This document shows, piece after piece, positions 11,976 through 24,900 of a DNA stretch of 64,000 bases. The translations under genes and the position numbers were made by a program. The notes under the pieces are model-generated. The model did no database searches and was not told the origin of the DNA. It saw nothing but the letters and a program-made list of their open reading frames with translations. The first letter of the stretch is position 1, and each line of letters opens with the position of its first letter. The DNA lies in contig VZSF01003314.1 of the NCBI GenBank assembly GCA_013398295.1, positions 232,754 to 296,753 on the forward strand, read 5' to 3'. The stretch comes from Chionis minor. Taxonomy: Eukaryota; Chordata; Aves; Charadriiformes; Chionididae.

Positions 11976-12196
11976 CCATTAAATTGTAAGAAAATATTTT
12001 CCACAGATAATGGAATTAAAGGGAAGTCAGGGACAAGTTAATAAACCATTATGAGAATCACAAACATCATAATTTCACAAAAATTATACATGTCCTGCTC
12101 AGAGCTGCAGTTGTGTTGCTGTAATTTATGAGGAAACTAATGATTTAGTAGTTCTCTTATTTTTGCTTTGAGAGGACAGTAACTTAACATTTCCAG

Positions 12197-12250
12197 TTGA
12201 TTTTTAAGTCCTCCAAAAGAGAGGTTCCGGCTGGTCAGATTGAGTCTAAG
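12197..12250 (+). other. Exon-like 54-base segment with strong donor
   Basis: The acceptor cttaacatttccag and donor AAG|GTGAGT bound 54 bases that are open only in phase 0 (LIFKSSKREVPAGQIESK). The phase and strand agree with the candidate at 9632-9673, so both could be exons of one transcript. The peptide is hydrophilic and has no recognisable motif. Chance remains the main alternative. Confidence 0.2.
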
Positions 12251-12278
12251 GTGAGTAGACTTTGTTAATTCTCAGTTG

Positions 12279-12322
12279 CTAGCAAAGAGACAACATCCTT
12301 CTAGCAAAGAGACAACATCCTT
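12279..12322 (+). repeat. Perfect 22-bp tandem duplication
   Basis: A 22-base unit beginning ctagcaaagagacaac is present twice back to back without any difference. This indicates a recent slippage event, or possibly an assembly error. Confidence 0.95.
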
Positions 12323-15300
12323 CTGTTAATGATTTGAAGTGCTCAAACGCAAGTTTTGTTCTGAATTGACTCCCAGGGAAGGACACTCTGTCTCTCTGCA
12401 AACGGAGCCATGTGAGCATTTGTAAATGCTCCAGAAGGGTGTTTTGAAACCTCAAGTTTCAGAGGCTCATGTAGCTTAGTGCTGAGATTCCTGATTTTGA
12501 CACAAAGTGTGTCAGTGTTATCAGGGGAATAATACTAATACCATGTAACTGGGGGAATAATTGGATTTTAGGTTCTGATAATGTTGGAATTCGACTGAGG
12601 GTATTTGGATCAAATGGAAACTGTCCTCCAGTTTTAGCAAGTCATAATGAAAAGCAAATTGCGGTGCGAAGTTGACTGAAGTGTTTAACTATATTCAAGG
12701 TTAAGGGTTTTGTTTTGATGCCAGATGTTTCTCAATGTATAATATATATTAAAATAGTATACATACATATATGCATACTTTAAAAACTAAAGGTTGGGGA
12801 AGTATGACACTTTCAAAATGCTGGAATGTTCTTATAAAGGTTTTTATAGTCTGAAAAATTCCATGTAACTGGCAAATGTGCAAAGCATTTTATATTCCAG
12901 CACATGTTTTGCCAAAAGGTTCGATAATTGTTTGGTGGGTTTTTTTTACATTGTTTAATGTTTTATTAGGTCTATGTGTCTCAGTCTTAGTCTTATCTTA
13001 GCGTATATATAGTGCTGAGTTAGCGTAGCTATATTTCTATACTGTGAAAGAAAGGCATCTTTGTGTGATACCAGCTTATTTCTTTTGTATACATGACTGG
13101 TTATAAGATGTATCAGCTGAGCCGTTTCTATCTAACGTGAAGGTTGTATAGGAGGTGGCTGAGGAGTGACCGCTTCAAGAAGAGCTGAGTCCACAAGCTT
13201 AGAATAATAAAAAGGGAAAGTCAGTTTGGCTGGCTGCGCTCTCAGAAAAATGCACTCTGAAATCTAAAGATAGGACTTACAATATTGCATTTGCATGCCT
13301 TAAGACTTTCACCCTGACATCCCCCACACCCCTCCCCAGCCCCTGCCCTGTTGCAGGTATTGTTTCTCCTTGGAAAGTTTATAGTGATGTATTTGAATTC
13401 ATTCATATGGGTAGTTTCTTATCTCAAAAGAAGCCAGCTGTGGGGACGGGCTGAAGAGCAGGGGCTGGGGGCTGGGTTTGAATGGTCCAGAGAAGCCCAG
13501 ATGCAGGCCATCTTGGGTAGATGGTTTGAGGCCAAGAGTTTTGTTGGGTTTGCCTGTTTTATGTACATCTGTTAAAGTAAAAACCCACAAAAGGAGGTGA
13601 ATTATCAGTTCATCATGGGGTTGTTAAAGATACAGCTTCCTCTGAGGCCTAAAATATATTCTTCACTTTACAGACTATAGGCAAAGTCCAACCTGTAGGG
13701 GCAGGTTTGTTGGCTACCATGCTTTTCAGTCTAGATTCCCCCAGTCTCCCACTTTGGGGATGTGACTGGTTAATACTGTTTCTTCTCATGTGCGTGCTCA
13801 CATTTCCTTCCTGTGAAAGGGTGAGGGCAGGAGCAGTGTGTGAGGTCTCCACTCCAAGGTCCTACCCTAGGATTGTAGTCAGAAGGAAATGGATGGTAGA
13901 TCTGAAGACCCCAGAATGTGTGAAAATTTGTTATTCAATATGTACGAACTGTGTCATTGTGCATGGGAGTATGCTTTGAATTAAATTAAGATAGCTAATT
14001 GAACATAGACAGAGGTAAAATACTTCGGTGTCTATCTTTGATGACAGAAATTGCCCCAATATTAAAAGACAAAATGCATACCTAATTAGAACACAATAGA
14101 AATTAAATGTTTTTAATTTGATCAAAACTCAAGTGTTGGATACATTTCCACTTGCTTTTCTTCTGTTAGGCAGGTTTGATAATTTGTTTAGCTGTAGCTT
14201 TTTAAGTCTAAGATGGACAATAACACAGGCCATCTGACCCCTGGAGTAGCGTCAGTCTCCTCTTGAAAATAAGTCTCTTCTGTTCTATATTATTTTCTTG
14301 ACCATAATAGCACTTGTATTCAAATCACAGTCCTTGTAGCTTATCACGCTACCGAGTGAGTCTCTTCTGTCTCTGAAATGAAAATGTCAGCGTACTCCAA
14401 GCCATCTTCTCCTGCTTGAATAACAAATGGTAGTTTGATTCTCAAATCTTTCCTTTCTCTTTGGAAATCTTTGGGTTTTTAAATGTGGCTTTATGTTGTG
14501 GGACCGCGCCCCCTGAAAATTGTCATCAGACTTGAGGCGTATCCTGAAATTTCCCAAAGCAAGTCATTTACAAAATGTAGGGCAGATCAACCTTGCCTCT
14601 AACAGGAAAAAAGCATATAATAGGTTTTGAATTAGTATAATTCTATTTGCCTGTATAATACATACAGTTCTGTTCATACATTTCATATTATGATCATACT
14701 TACTTGCTTGGCCAGGAAAGGACTTAATGACTGGATTCTGCAAGTCTTATGGGTTCCTTCTGAATTTTTTTGAAGTCTCCGAAAACAAGAATGTCATGTA
14801 TAAAATTTATTTGATGTGACTTATTTACCTTAAACATGGTTTTCCCTTAAATATTTTTTAAGTCATGCAGGGATCTGCATGTTATACCTCCTCAGTTTTG
14901 GTTGTAAGAGAATTAAATCATTAAAAACAGCGAGCTTTGCACTGCACTCTTAAAGTTAATGGCAGGTTTGTAGTTTATAGCAATGGGCGTGCAGGATCAG
15001 TGGTCACCCAAGTACTTTTCAATAAGGTCCTAATTACAAATGGAAACGTATTGACTATGTGTAGAAACCTTCGTGTCTGCTGGACTAGAACACTGGTGCC
15101 TGTTCATTTTGCTAGATAACCATCCTCCCCCTCTGTCTTCTTCTATCAGTGTAATAATAGCATTGCCAAGAAGGCTTGCATTTCTGGCCAGTGAAATTCA
15201 TCAGGAACTTCCTGTCTTTTTAAAATAATGAAAGTAGGGACAAATTTTACGAAGCAGCTGTTAAAACACTTTTTCTTGGGTGTCAGGAGGGAGGGGACTG

Positions 15301-17549
15301 GCATCAGGCATTCTATGTGCCATTCTCTGGAGGCTGCTTATCTGTACAATGCTGTGTTTACCTTCCAGGTGCTGAAAAGAAAACATCTCTTTCAAAGAGT
15401 TTGCAATCTAATGCCCTAAACCTGCATTGGAATTCAAGGAGCAGAAGACTGCAGACTTGTTTCTTACTACTTTGGTATGTGTCTGTGTAGATGTCTGTGT
15501 AGGTCAGGCTTTCCACCCTGATCACAGTATGAGATGGGGAAGTGGGAAACAGAGGAAATGTTACTGCTTTTAAATGTGATGCTTTTTTTAACACTGCAAG
15601 TAGCATTGTGACTTTTCCTGTCACAGTTCCTTCCAGTCGACAGAGGGTTGATGATTTGGCTTTGCGCTTCCCCCTGAAAGTGGCATGGTTCAAAATTAGG
15701 TAAATGGCAAAAAGTTGTGACAAATTTTCACATCGTTGTGTGAAGACACGGGACCTGAGCCTATACTTAATGGTATGTAGTTACACAGTGACTGTGTCTT
15801 TGAAATACTGGTGCTCCAAGAAGGACCTACCTGTTTTAGGTGACCACATGAAGGTTCCATGCTTTTGATCAGCTTTACCAAGCAGCTGACTTTTGTGAGT
15901 CCTCAGAGCAATTACTTAGGAAAGGGTGCATTGGGTAATTAAACCAGAAATTCATTATGTGACTTCTTGTCAAGGACTTACACAAAAAATGGCTAGTTGT
16001 TTCATTCTATTTCTTGGCATTAAGCAGTTCCAGAACTTAAAAGTTAGTCAAATCTGCAGTTTATTTCCAATTACAAGAAATAAGAGCTGTGGTCACAGTG
16101 GAAAGAAATAGTTAAACAGCTTAAGCAAAGTTCTTAAAACAAGAATTGAAATTGTCTGACATACCAGTGGGAGATGTATTTGGTTCTTCATCTTGGATTT
16201 ATTAGTATTTTCCTGACTTGTAGGTGAATGAGAATAACAGATATTAAAAAAAAAGGTTAAAAAATTATGTTATATGCCACTGGTATGTTTGACTCAGCTG
16301 GTCGGGAAGAAATTTTAACCAAAAAAGCAGAAGTCAGTGAAAGAACTTTCTGACATATTGTAATTCTGTTACTGTTCAATAATATTACTTATTCATGCAC
16401 ATAAGCCCCGCTCAGCTGAAGCATCTTACTTGTTGTGAATTTGGGTAAGAGAGCTGTGCTTTAAAAAAAAAATGAGTTCTTTTGGTGACATTTAAAACGC
16501 TATTCCTGTTATGACTAAGGATTTCAGTGCTGACACTGTGACACGAGTGATTCCCTGTGTGTTTTTGAGTAATTAGATTTACCCAAGGGCATACTTGCTA
16601 CTGCTTTTCTTCTGTTTCTCCTACATGAACAAATTGGAACAACGTATGAATAACCCCAGCCATGCAGAAATAAAGACAGAGACCTGCTTTGCTCTTCACT
16701 CTTTCTTCCCCTGGGCAAATCAGATATCGAGATGCTCACCATAATTTTTATGTTACCTGTAGGGAAAATGCATGATGAAATCCTGCTAGAAGGATAACAA
16801 TTCAAGCATGGTAAAAACTGAAAACCAAACAACTCTCTTCCAGCAACGTCTGCTTTCCCTTCCCCATTTTAATTTCTCAGGAAGTTAAACAATTAAAGGA
16901 CTATGTTGTCCCCCTTCCCATATCACATTAACATTGGGGAAGATAGTGTCTGTGTTGTTTTGCCTTCCAATGTTCTTTGTAAAACAACTATAAAGAGTAA
17001 GCCCATCAGAAAATAAACTAAGACACCTTCTCTGATGGACCATGCTTAACAATTGCTTATTATAGTATCATTGCTCTCCAAGCTTCCTCCAGGCAATAAA
17101 GGTCTATGCTAATTCTCACTCAGTAGAAAAATTTTAAAATACTACTGTTCTAGTAATTCTCCTCTTGACTTTGTTACTCAGAATTGAACCCAAATGGACA
17201 AAAACAGAACAAAAGGAATAGGCTGAACCTCACAGTCCAGTGGTCTTTTAAAATGAGAAGATAAGCAAAAAGCAAAAAAGGTCTGGTTTTGTCTGGTATA
17301 GCATTTGCATCTGAAAAATTTGTTTAGGCCTGGAAACAGATGATGCAATAACTCTTTTTATCACCATTGACTGCTTTTTATTAAGAATAGTCCAAGCAGG
17401 AATATAAGAATTGCTTCCTAAAGCTTCTAAAGTCATGACAGCTGACTTTCACATAAGCAAATGTTGATTCAGTTTGTTGTAGCATTTAGCATCCTTAACT
17501 GTTCTGGTACTTTTCTATGAACATTTTTTTGAGTTAATAAATTTTGCCT

Positions 17550-17570
17550 CCCACCCCCCACCCACCCCCC
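17550..17570 (-). other. G-quadruplex motif on the minus strand
   Basis: Four C runs (3, 6, 3 and 6) are separated by single A on the plus strand, which gives four G runs with one-base loops on the minus strand. This is the most stable class of predicted G-quadruplex. Confidence 0.6.
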
Positions 17571-18544
17571 GAAAAAAAGAAAAAAAAGTGATAGTGTTTG
17601 GAAAATAGCATGCACAATGTATTGCATAGGTTCATTTTGAAACCTGCTCACTCTGCTGTAGGATGGAATATGACTCTGAGGAAATGTTCTGTATCATACT
17701 GTGGAGAAAAATAGACTTTGTTGTGACCTTTAAGTTGATCTTTTCTGTTCTGAACCACATTATTTTGCTAAATACAAAGGAACTGGAGCCAGCCCATAAC
17801 CTTTTGTTATCATGCAGCTTTGAGAAATGGAGTTTCTGAGCACCAGAATTACTTTTGCCATTACAGAGATACTGTTTGTTCTTTTTAAAGAAAGAAAAAA
17901 CCACCAACCGTAAAAATATTCAGAATTGCAGTCCTATACCAGAACAGTGTAACCATTTTCCTATTGTCATAAACTAAAGCTTCTTCTACAGAGACAGTAA
18001 CGTCTGAAGTTAATTGCAATCCATGTTGACCTCAGCCCTTTTTGATCCCAGTGGTGCTCAATACCTCCAAGGAATGGATTTTCACCTCATCAGACCTTTC
18101 AACTGAAGAAGCTGTAGCAGAGAACTGAGTAAATTATTTATCCTTGATTTTCTATGACTTCTGTGAACTTACATTTGGGGCCCTGTATCTTTGCTGTCAG
18201 AGGATAGTTCACTTTCAACTGGTATCTCATACAGAGCTTGCTAATTGAGAGGTACATCCAGAGAACTTTGGTCCTATACTTATTTATTTCTACATCAGTA
18301 GGATTAAACTGGGAACCGTCTTTTTTTTTTCCCCCTACATAATAATGCTAAATATTCTCAGCAACTGAAAATGAGTAACATTTTATAAATGAGCATATCA
18401 TATAAACTCAACTATGTATTCCTTTGGACCTTTAAATCATGCTTTCAGCATAAAGACAAATTGTTGGTGTAGTAAATTAAAGCTGCCTTACTGCAACTAT
18501 TTTGTCCAATGTTCTACCACAGACCCATATTAATATTTTATCCC

Positions 18545-18790
18545 CTTTAATATTATTACATGATGCAGGCTTTATTTAAATGGATTTGACGGGCCTCTTG
18601 GTTGGCTTGACAACCAGAGGGAAAAATTAATGTTCTGCATTTAATCTCCACTCAAGGCGCTAAATTATTTTGGAGGTCAAAGCTGTCATGCATATCATGC
18701 TAAATTATTGAATGTAATAACTATTAGACTGATGTCTATTTATAGATATTTTTTTAAAATTGTTGTTTACTTCATGCATCTTCAGCTAAT
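18545..18790. promoter_or_regulatory. Candidate conserved regulatory element
   Basis: A block of about 250 bases contains many homeodomain-type TAAT/ATTA words, an ATGCATATCATGC POU-like cluster, and complex non-repetitive sequence between them. It has no long frame and no repeat signature. Texture like this is typical of vertebrate developmental enhancers, but conservation cannot be tested from one sequence; this is inference. Confidence 0.25.
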
Positions 18791-20556
18791 TTTGAAGGGA
18801 ACATCTCTTAAATTTACTTACTGTACCAGTACAGTACTACTGTATCTTTTATGGATACAGCCCTGGAGGTTATTTAACCAGCAATAGAAAAGGAGATGAT
18901 GGAGTCAACAATCTTTAAAGCTGTGGAAATAAAATAGCTTTCATGCTGATGAATTGCATGCTGTACACAGCCTGTGTAACACATGCAGTCTTAACTACTT
19001 CAGTTCAAATATATTTAAGATTCATAAAGGAAAGAATCGTTTCCTTGTTTTCACTATTATTATGTAGATCCCAAGGAGGAACTGAACCTCTAAGCAAGTA
19101 ACTTAGTAACCCAGATTTAAGGCTTACGGACATAAGGACAGTGACTTGTTACCTTAAGAGTACCATATGCTTTAGGAAAAATGTAACGCAGGATAGACTG
19201 AACTATAAAATGTTATTAGCACTTTGAAGAATGCTACAATAGGAATTGTCACATTAAAGCTTGTGATAATTCTCACTGATATTGTTACACATTTTCATAG
19301 CTTTGTATCTCCCCTGCTGTTTTAATCTGTCATGTTAAATAATGTGAAGAAGTGTGATAATGTATATATATACTCTGGAACGCTGTCAGGCGTACAGGGC
19401 TGTTTGTACAGCGGGGGGTCTGAGGAAAACCAGTCTCTAGAAGGGGGCATGTGTGACATACCACTGTCTTCTGAACTGCCTCTTCTCTCTCCTGGCACAA
19501 GAATCAGTTTCTCACCTCTGTGTTTTATTCTCATCTTTCAAGTATGAAAGTAAGCGGTGCTTTATCTGCGTGAATTAATAGCAATCCCTCTATGGTGCTC
19601 TGTGAAGTTGAGCTTCTGCAACTGTTTCCCTGCAGGCAGCATCAAATGGGACCAATGGATTACTGGGAAGCGCTAACATCTGGAAGAGTGTCTTCCTTGC
19701 CAGTGAGTAGTGATGGACCAAAAAGATTCCTGTGCTATCAAACAGTGCATGCTTATCCCAAATAAAGGTGGAGACCATTGCACTGGTTGTGTATGGGTTG
19801 ACGCCCTTTTTGTTGAGATGTGCAACAACAGAGAGAACTCATCCTGTGGCGTGCCTTGTAGGGTCCATTGATTCAATATTAGAGCAGTTAATGTAATAAA
19901 CTGACTCCTTTTAGGCATTGGTATAACTAGAGTAACTGCAGTGTTGCCTTGGCATTCTGGCAAAAGAAAATTAAATGTATCCTTGCACAAAAGCCCACAT
20001 AAAAATGTTTTTTTTTAGATTTGTGTTATTTTGAGCCAAGGCAGGATGAACAAATACCTTTTTGTACATAACTATAATTTAAATAGTTCTGCTGCTCACT
20101 GTTTTGACTGCAGTAGAATGATGTAAATTTTCTTAATGACAGTTAAATTTTTCCTTTGTTTTTTTTAATATACCCTCTAAACCCCAGCTCACAGCCATCT
20201 CACACTAACTCTTGAACTGCTGCAAGCAAGTTCATTGTTGTAACATAGGACTTGAAACTTCCCTGTAGCAGTCTGTGTTGAATAGCTTGAATTATAAATA
20301 GAACTAGATAGATGAAATAATTGCCTTGGCATCAGTACACAAATGTCGGTAGCAAAGCTGGGGATAAAGCCTTAGGTGGCTTAACTCCTTGCGTCAACCA
20401 TGGTCCTTCTTTACTCTAGGAGAAAGAGTTGTGTCCCTTCACTTCAAGAGCCAGACAGTCTTTTCTAAAACATTTTCAGTTACTTGATAACAATTTCTCC
20501 TCTTTGAGATTGGAAAGGGGGATGGGAAGAAGCCAATTCTTTCTTTTCTTTTGACA

Positions 20557-20576
20557 CCCACCCACCCCACCCCCCC
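20557..20576 (-). other. G-quadruplex motif on the minus strand
   Basis: The sequence CCCACCCACCCCACCCCCC is followed by a T run. Four G runs with one-base loops result on the minus strand. It is similar in structure to the motif at 17550-17570. Confidence 0.6.
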
Positions 20577-20789
20577 TTTTTTTTTTCTTTACCTGATAGT
20601 TATAAGTGGAGAAGAAAGACCTAAAGGTGACTTGTTCCTACTTTTCTCTAAAAGATATTGGAAAAGTGGAGGAAAAATAGAAGACAGGATTTTCTGATAT
20701 GGGATCAAATTCATAGTCCGTTTAGTGTTCCCAGTATTATGTCTCTGATGGTAATGATTGCTAGGTACTTCAGATGGGGGCACTTTGGG

Positions 20790-20828
20790 AAAAAAAAACC
20801 AAACAACAAAACAACCAAAATAAAACCA
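20790..20828. repeat. A-rich low-complexity tract
   Basis: The sequence is aaaaaaaaaccaaacaacaa and similar, of the same style as the tracts near 3311 and 41751. Confidence 0.65.
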
Positions 20829-21370
20829 ACCCACCATCATAGCTCCATAACTTCTCCTGTTTGTATTTTTGCAATTTTTGTACAGTCTTTTTCTCACTTG
20901 TGCATTCTAAAGGCATATCCTTAGATTTCAGTCACAGAAATAGAGACTATTTTCGCTGGTTTTCCACGAGTTATTTTTATTTCATCTGAATTACCTAGAA
21001 TATTTATTCACTAAAAGATAATTTCTTTTCTTACATGTGGTTTCTCCTCCAAGTCAGCTAGCCTTTCCTGCTAAAATTGCTGGGTATTTAACTATAAATA
21101 GAAAAACACTGAGTCTTACTTACCTGCTGGGGTGTATTACTACTACTAATTTTACTAAATTACTTCCTATTTGTAAATTATTATATTATTTTTTGTCATA
21201 TTGCTACTCTTTAAAAGCCTGATTTAAAATGGAGATATAAAGGCAGTCCACTAACTCTGAGTGAATTAAGATTTGTAGTTTTAAATGTGCAGGAAATTCA
21301 GTCTTGAACCAAAATTGTAAGTGTCTCATAGACTCCCTTATTCATCACAGCTTGCGTTTTGCTGTGCACT

Positions 21371-21997
21371 ATGTAATGCTGACAAACAACAGGTATGGCT
21401 GTATAGCAGACAAGAATAGTTTTTTGGATACAGTTTGTAAGTCACAGCTTTCTGAGCTGTTTCTGTCACTTTCTCTTCCAGTGAATTAATGTGATATGCC
21501 ACTGTTAAATAGTTAGTTAGGGTATGTCTTCATAGCCAAATAGGAGCCTGTTCTTCAACCTTGTGAGCTCAACTGAGTGAATTTAATATGATTAAGTAGT
21601 CTCCTTTTGAGTTTCATCAGCTAACGTGGCTTTAGCTTTAGCCTGCTCCTAAACCGTGCTTTTCAATCATATCACACCCATTCNATGTAATGCTGACAAA
21701 CAACAGGTATGGCTGTATAGCAGACAAGAATAGTTTTTTGGATACAGTTTGTAAGTCACAGCTTTCTGAGCTGTTTCTGTCACTTTCTCTTCCAGTGAAT
21801 TAATGTGATATGCCACTGTTAAATAGTTAGTTAGGGTATGTCTTCATAGCCAAATAGGAGCCTGTTCTTCAACCTTGTGAGCTCAACTGAGTGAATTTAA
21901 TATGATTAAGTAGTCTCCTTTTGAGTTTCATCAGCTAACGTGGCTTTAGCTTTAGCCTGCTCCTAAACCGTGCTTTTCAATCATATCACACCCATTC
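21371..21997 (+). repeat. Perfect 313-bp direct duplication around a single N (assembly artefact)
   Basis: Bases 21371-21683 and 21685-21997 appear identical over 313 bases, separated only by one N at 21684. An exact tandem copy joined by a single N is best read as two overlapping contig ends placed side by side instead of merged. The second copy should be discounted when lengths or frames are measured. Confidence 0.9.
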
Positions 21998-21999
21998 AG

Positions 22000-24900
22000 T
22001 TGAGTAAACATGACTGAAAAAACCACGTTCATTCTTTTGCTCATTGAGACCCTGGCTTAGAGAAATTAGTTGGGAAAGGGCCTGAGGATGGTAAGTTCAA
22101 CCTTATTTACTTTAAAGTCAGTGGTAGCTTTGCTATTAACTTCCACAGGATCACAAACATAGTATAAGATCGTGATTTCTCAAGCTATTTAACTAATTAA
22201 AATTTGATTTTTGCCTTTGTGTGGATTAAAGCTGCTAGTTACAAAGTTGTGGGTAGTTTCATGTTTCCACCCTGTAAACCCAGCTGCCATACAGCTTGTA
22301 CAGGAACTGAGCTGGAAATAGTGGTAAATCTACTTCTGCTTTAAAAACAAGAAGAAATACTGCCAACAACTTTGTATCCCAACTGTGTACACAAATGTCT
22401 GGTGCCTACTGAATTTCACTGGCTTTAGTATAAAGCACTTAATAAAACTGCCAGAATCAACGTTAGCGACGGTTTTTTTCCGAGGCAAAATCTAAGTTCT
22501 GACTGTGTATCAATTTCTTTTTTTGCTAAAATTCTGTATCCTATTAAGTTCTTTTTGGACTGCCAGTTGTCACTGTCCATGATGATTTAAATTCGTTAGT
22601 CCTGAAGGGAAGCAACAAACACCTTCTGGATTTGATTAAGTGTTTGGTCCTCCTCACATGGAAAAACCTTCCCCTTGACAGCAGTCTACTCTCCAAAAAC
22701 ACTGATGCAGGATGCCTCTCCCTGCATCTGTCCAGCAGCATTTGCAGTCTGAGTAGATTTATTCTGATCCTGAGCTCCTCCAGTAAAAAATTCTAAATCA
22801 AGAACTTTTTTTCATGACCTATTTTCTGTTAGAACAATGTGTTGAAGTTCATAGTTGAACTCAGAGGTCCAGGTCTATCTGGACCATAAGCATATTACCA
22901 TTTTACTATTGAACAATTCTAGTTATGTCTTTAGTAGATTCTCAGGAATGAATTATCTTCATAATCCCTTTTTTTTTTTTTTTTTTTGTNTTTTTTTTTT
23001 TTTTTTGTAAAAAAAATTTGACTTTGCTTTGGCCAGGCAAGTGCAGGCTGGCAAGTATACAAGAAGCCTACAAATCTGCAGTAGGAGCGAAGCATGTTGT
23101 GTGTATAACTTCCATGCAGTGACTGTGGACCCTAAGACTGCGTAAATGACATATAGTGAAGTTTTCCTGCTGAGTTAAGTGAGAAATTCTCAGCTAAGCA
23201 CTAACGCTTAGAGCTTCATCCAATGTATCTACCATTTAACATCCCACTTTGGTTTTCCTCATTGTGACTTAGGCTGCAGTGAGGAGAATTTAAGTTAAAC
23301 AGCAGGATGAGCTTTCTGGTTGTAAGCTGCGAATCAAAGGGACAGACTATCTGGGGAAGCTCTGGACCCTCAGGGGATGTAAAAGATCAAACGTGCATCT
23401 CAGGATGGTTCAGGTATTCTTGATCCCAGTTTAGGCCAAGAATGCAGAAAAGATCCCCCCTGTAAAGTCCTGCCAATGCTATTTTCTGATGCTTCTGGCA
23501 TAGCTATGTTATACCTTACAGTGAGCACATCAGTATGGGTGAGTGCAATATAACAAGGAAGAGAACTCAAACTTAATAGAATGTACTTAAAGCAGCATAA
23601 TGTATTTCTTTGTGTTGTTCTGAGGTAGGAAATCCATGTGTTTTTTTAATTTTCTACTATTGTAGATAAATAATAAGAGGTTGTACTTGCTTGGATTATA
23701 GCATTCAACTGGAAAAACAAAACACTTTTGGGAAAAAGGTACTGTTGTCTCCTTTTCACACTTAGAAATCTGATGCATAGTGATATTTGGAGTTAATCAG
23801 TCAGTATGAAGTGCAGGATGCGAACCAATATCGTTAAGTCGTTGACCATAAGTAGCATTTTCTTAGCTGTGTGTCCCCAGTGTAGCAGTAACATGTGTGG
23901 GTGTCCAGAAATGGGTTACAGTCGTTTTGCTGTTGTAGAGATACAGCAGGTGCTGTCCCTTTAAGTGTCTAGCTTTTAATGTTGTTTTTAATGATTCTGT
24001 GCTTAGCAACTGGGTTTCTTAGCTTAAATAATTAAATAGAAGTAGAATATGCAGGTTAACTTCTATCATTTGTTCGTAGGTGAAAGCAGATGAGAATCCT
24101 TCTCATTTTCCAATATTTCCTAGGGAAAAGGACAGTATTTTTCATATTTCGTGGAGCAGACAGCCTCTTTTCTATGCTGCTGTTCAGTAGGATGAACTAA
24201 GCCCTCTGAGATCATCAAAAAAGGTGTTTGAACAACAGTAGACTATTCAAAAGGATTAAAAAAAGTAGCTAGCTACACATTTTAATACACTAGATATTTT
24301 AATGGTGAAACATTCCTGTATAAGCGATTCTGTTGCTGAAAGTCCACAGTCTTTTCATGTTCCTTTCATTATTTTCTGTAGTTTCACATCATATTTAGTT
24401 ACCTAGAATTCAGAAATCCCAGTGAATAATATCTAGCCTGCTTTCATTTCTTCACAGTGATGTTCCTATGCAGTCTTACCTTCAGCTCTCTGCTGAGGAG
24501 CTGCAACCGGCTGTTGAAAAGCATTGCATAAACTGGACTTACTGCTCCGCACCCTCTCTTAGAGTGCAAAGTCAGCAAAAAAATAGCATTCCTGGTTTCT
24601 CCTGTGAGCGACTTGATTAAAAAAAAAAAAAAAAGACTATTCAAGGAGTTGGCTGTTGAGCTTCAGTGAGGAGATGGAATGGTGTAATTGCAGAAGGTGC
24701 GATGGCAGCGGTTGTGCGGGCCCCAGCAAGGTGGGGTGGGGGAGTTTGCGGCCGCAAAAAGTCTCTCCCCAGCTGGGTGAGATCTGCTCAGTGGCAAATC
24801 AGACACACTCATTCCTTTGCGCGGCATAAGTAGAGCTGGTGAGTAACACTGGAACAGGGCCCGAAAGATGTATGAGCTTTTTTAGCTTTCCTGACTTTTC

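Larger units (their letters stand above)
11976..21370. other. AT-rich DNA, no gene seen
   Basis: Mostly unique, AT-rich sequence without coding character. Specific items inside it (a 22-bp duplication, an exon-like segment, two C-rich G-quadruplex motifs and a TAAT-rich block) are listed separately. Confidence 0.55.

Noticed and set aside
21371..21997. Reading the 313-bp perfect duplication as a biological tandem duplication
   Set aside because: The lone N exactly between the copies and the same pattern at two other N positions make an unmerged overlap far more likely.
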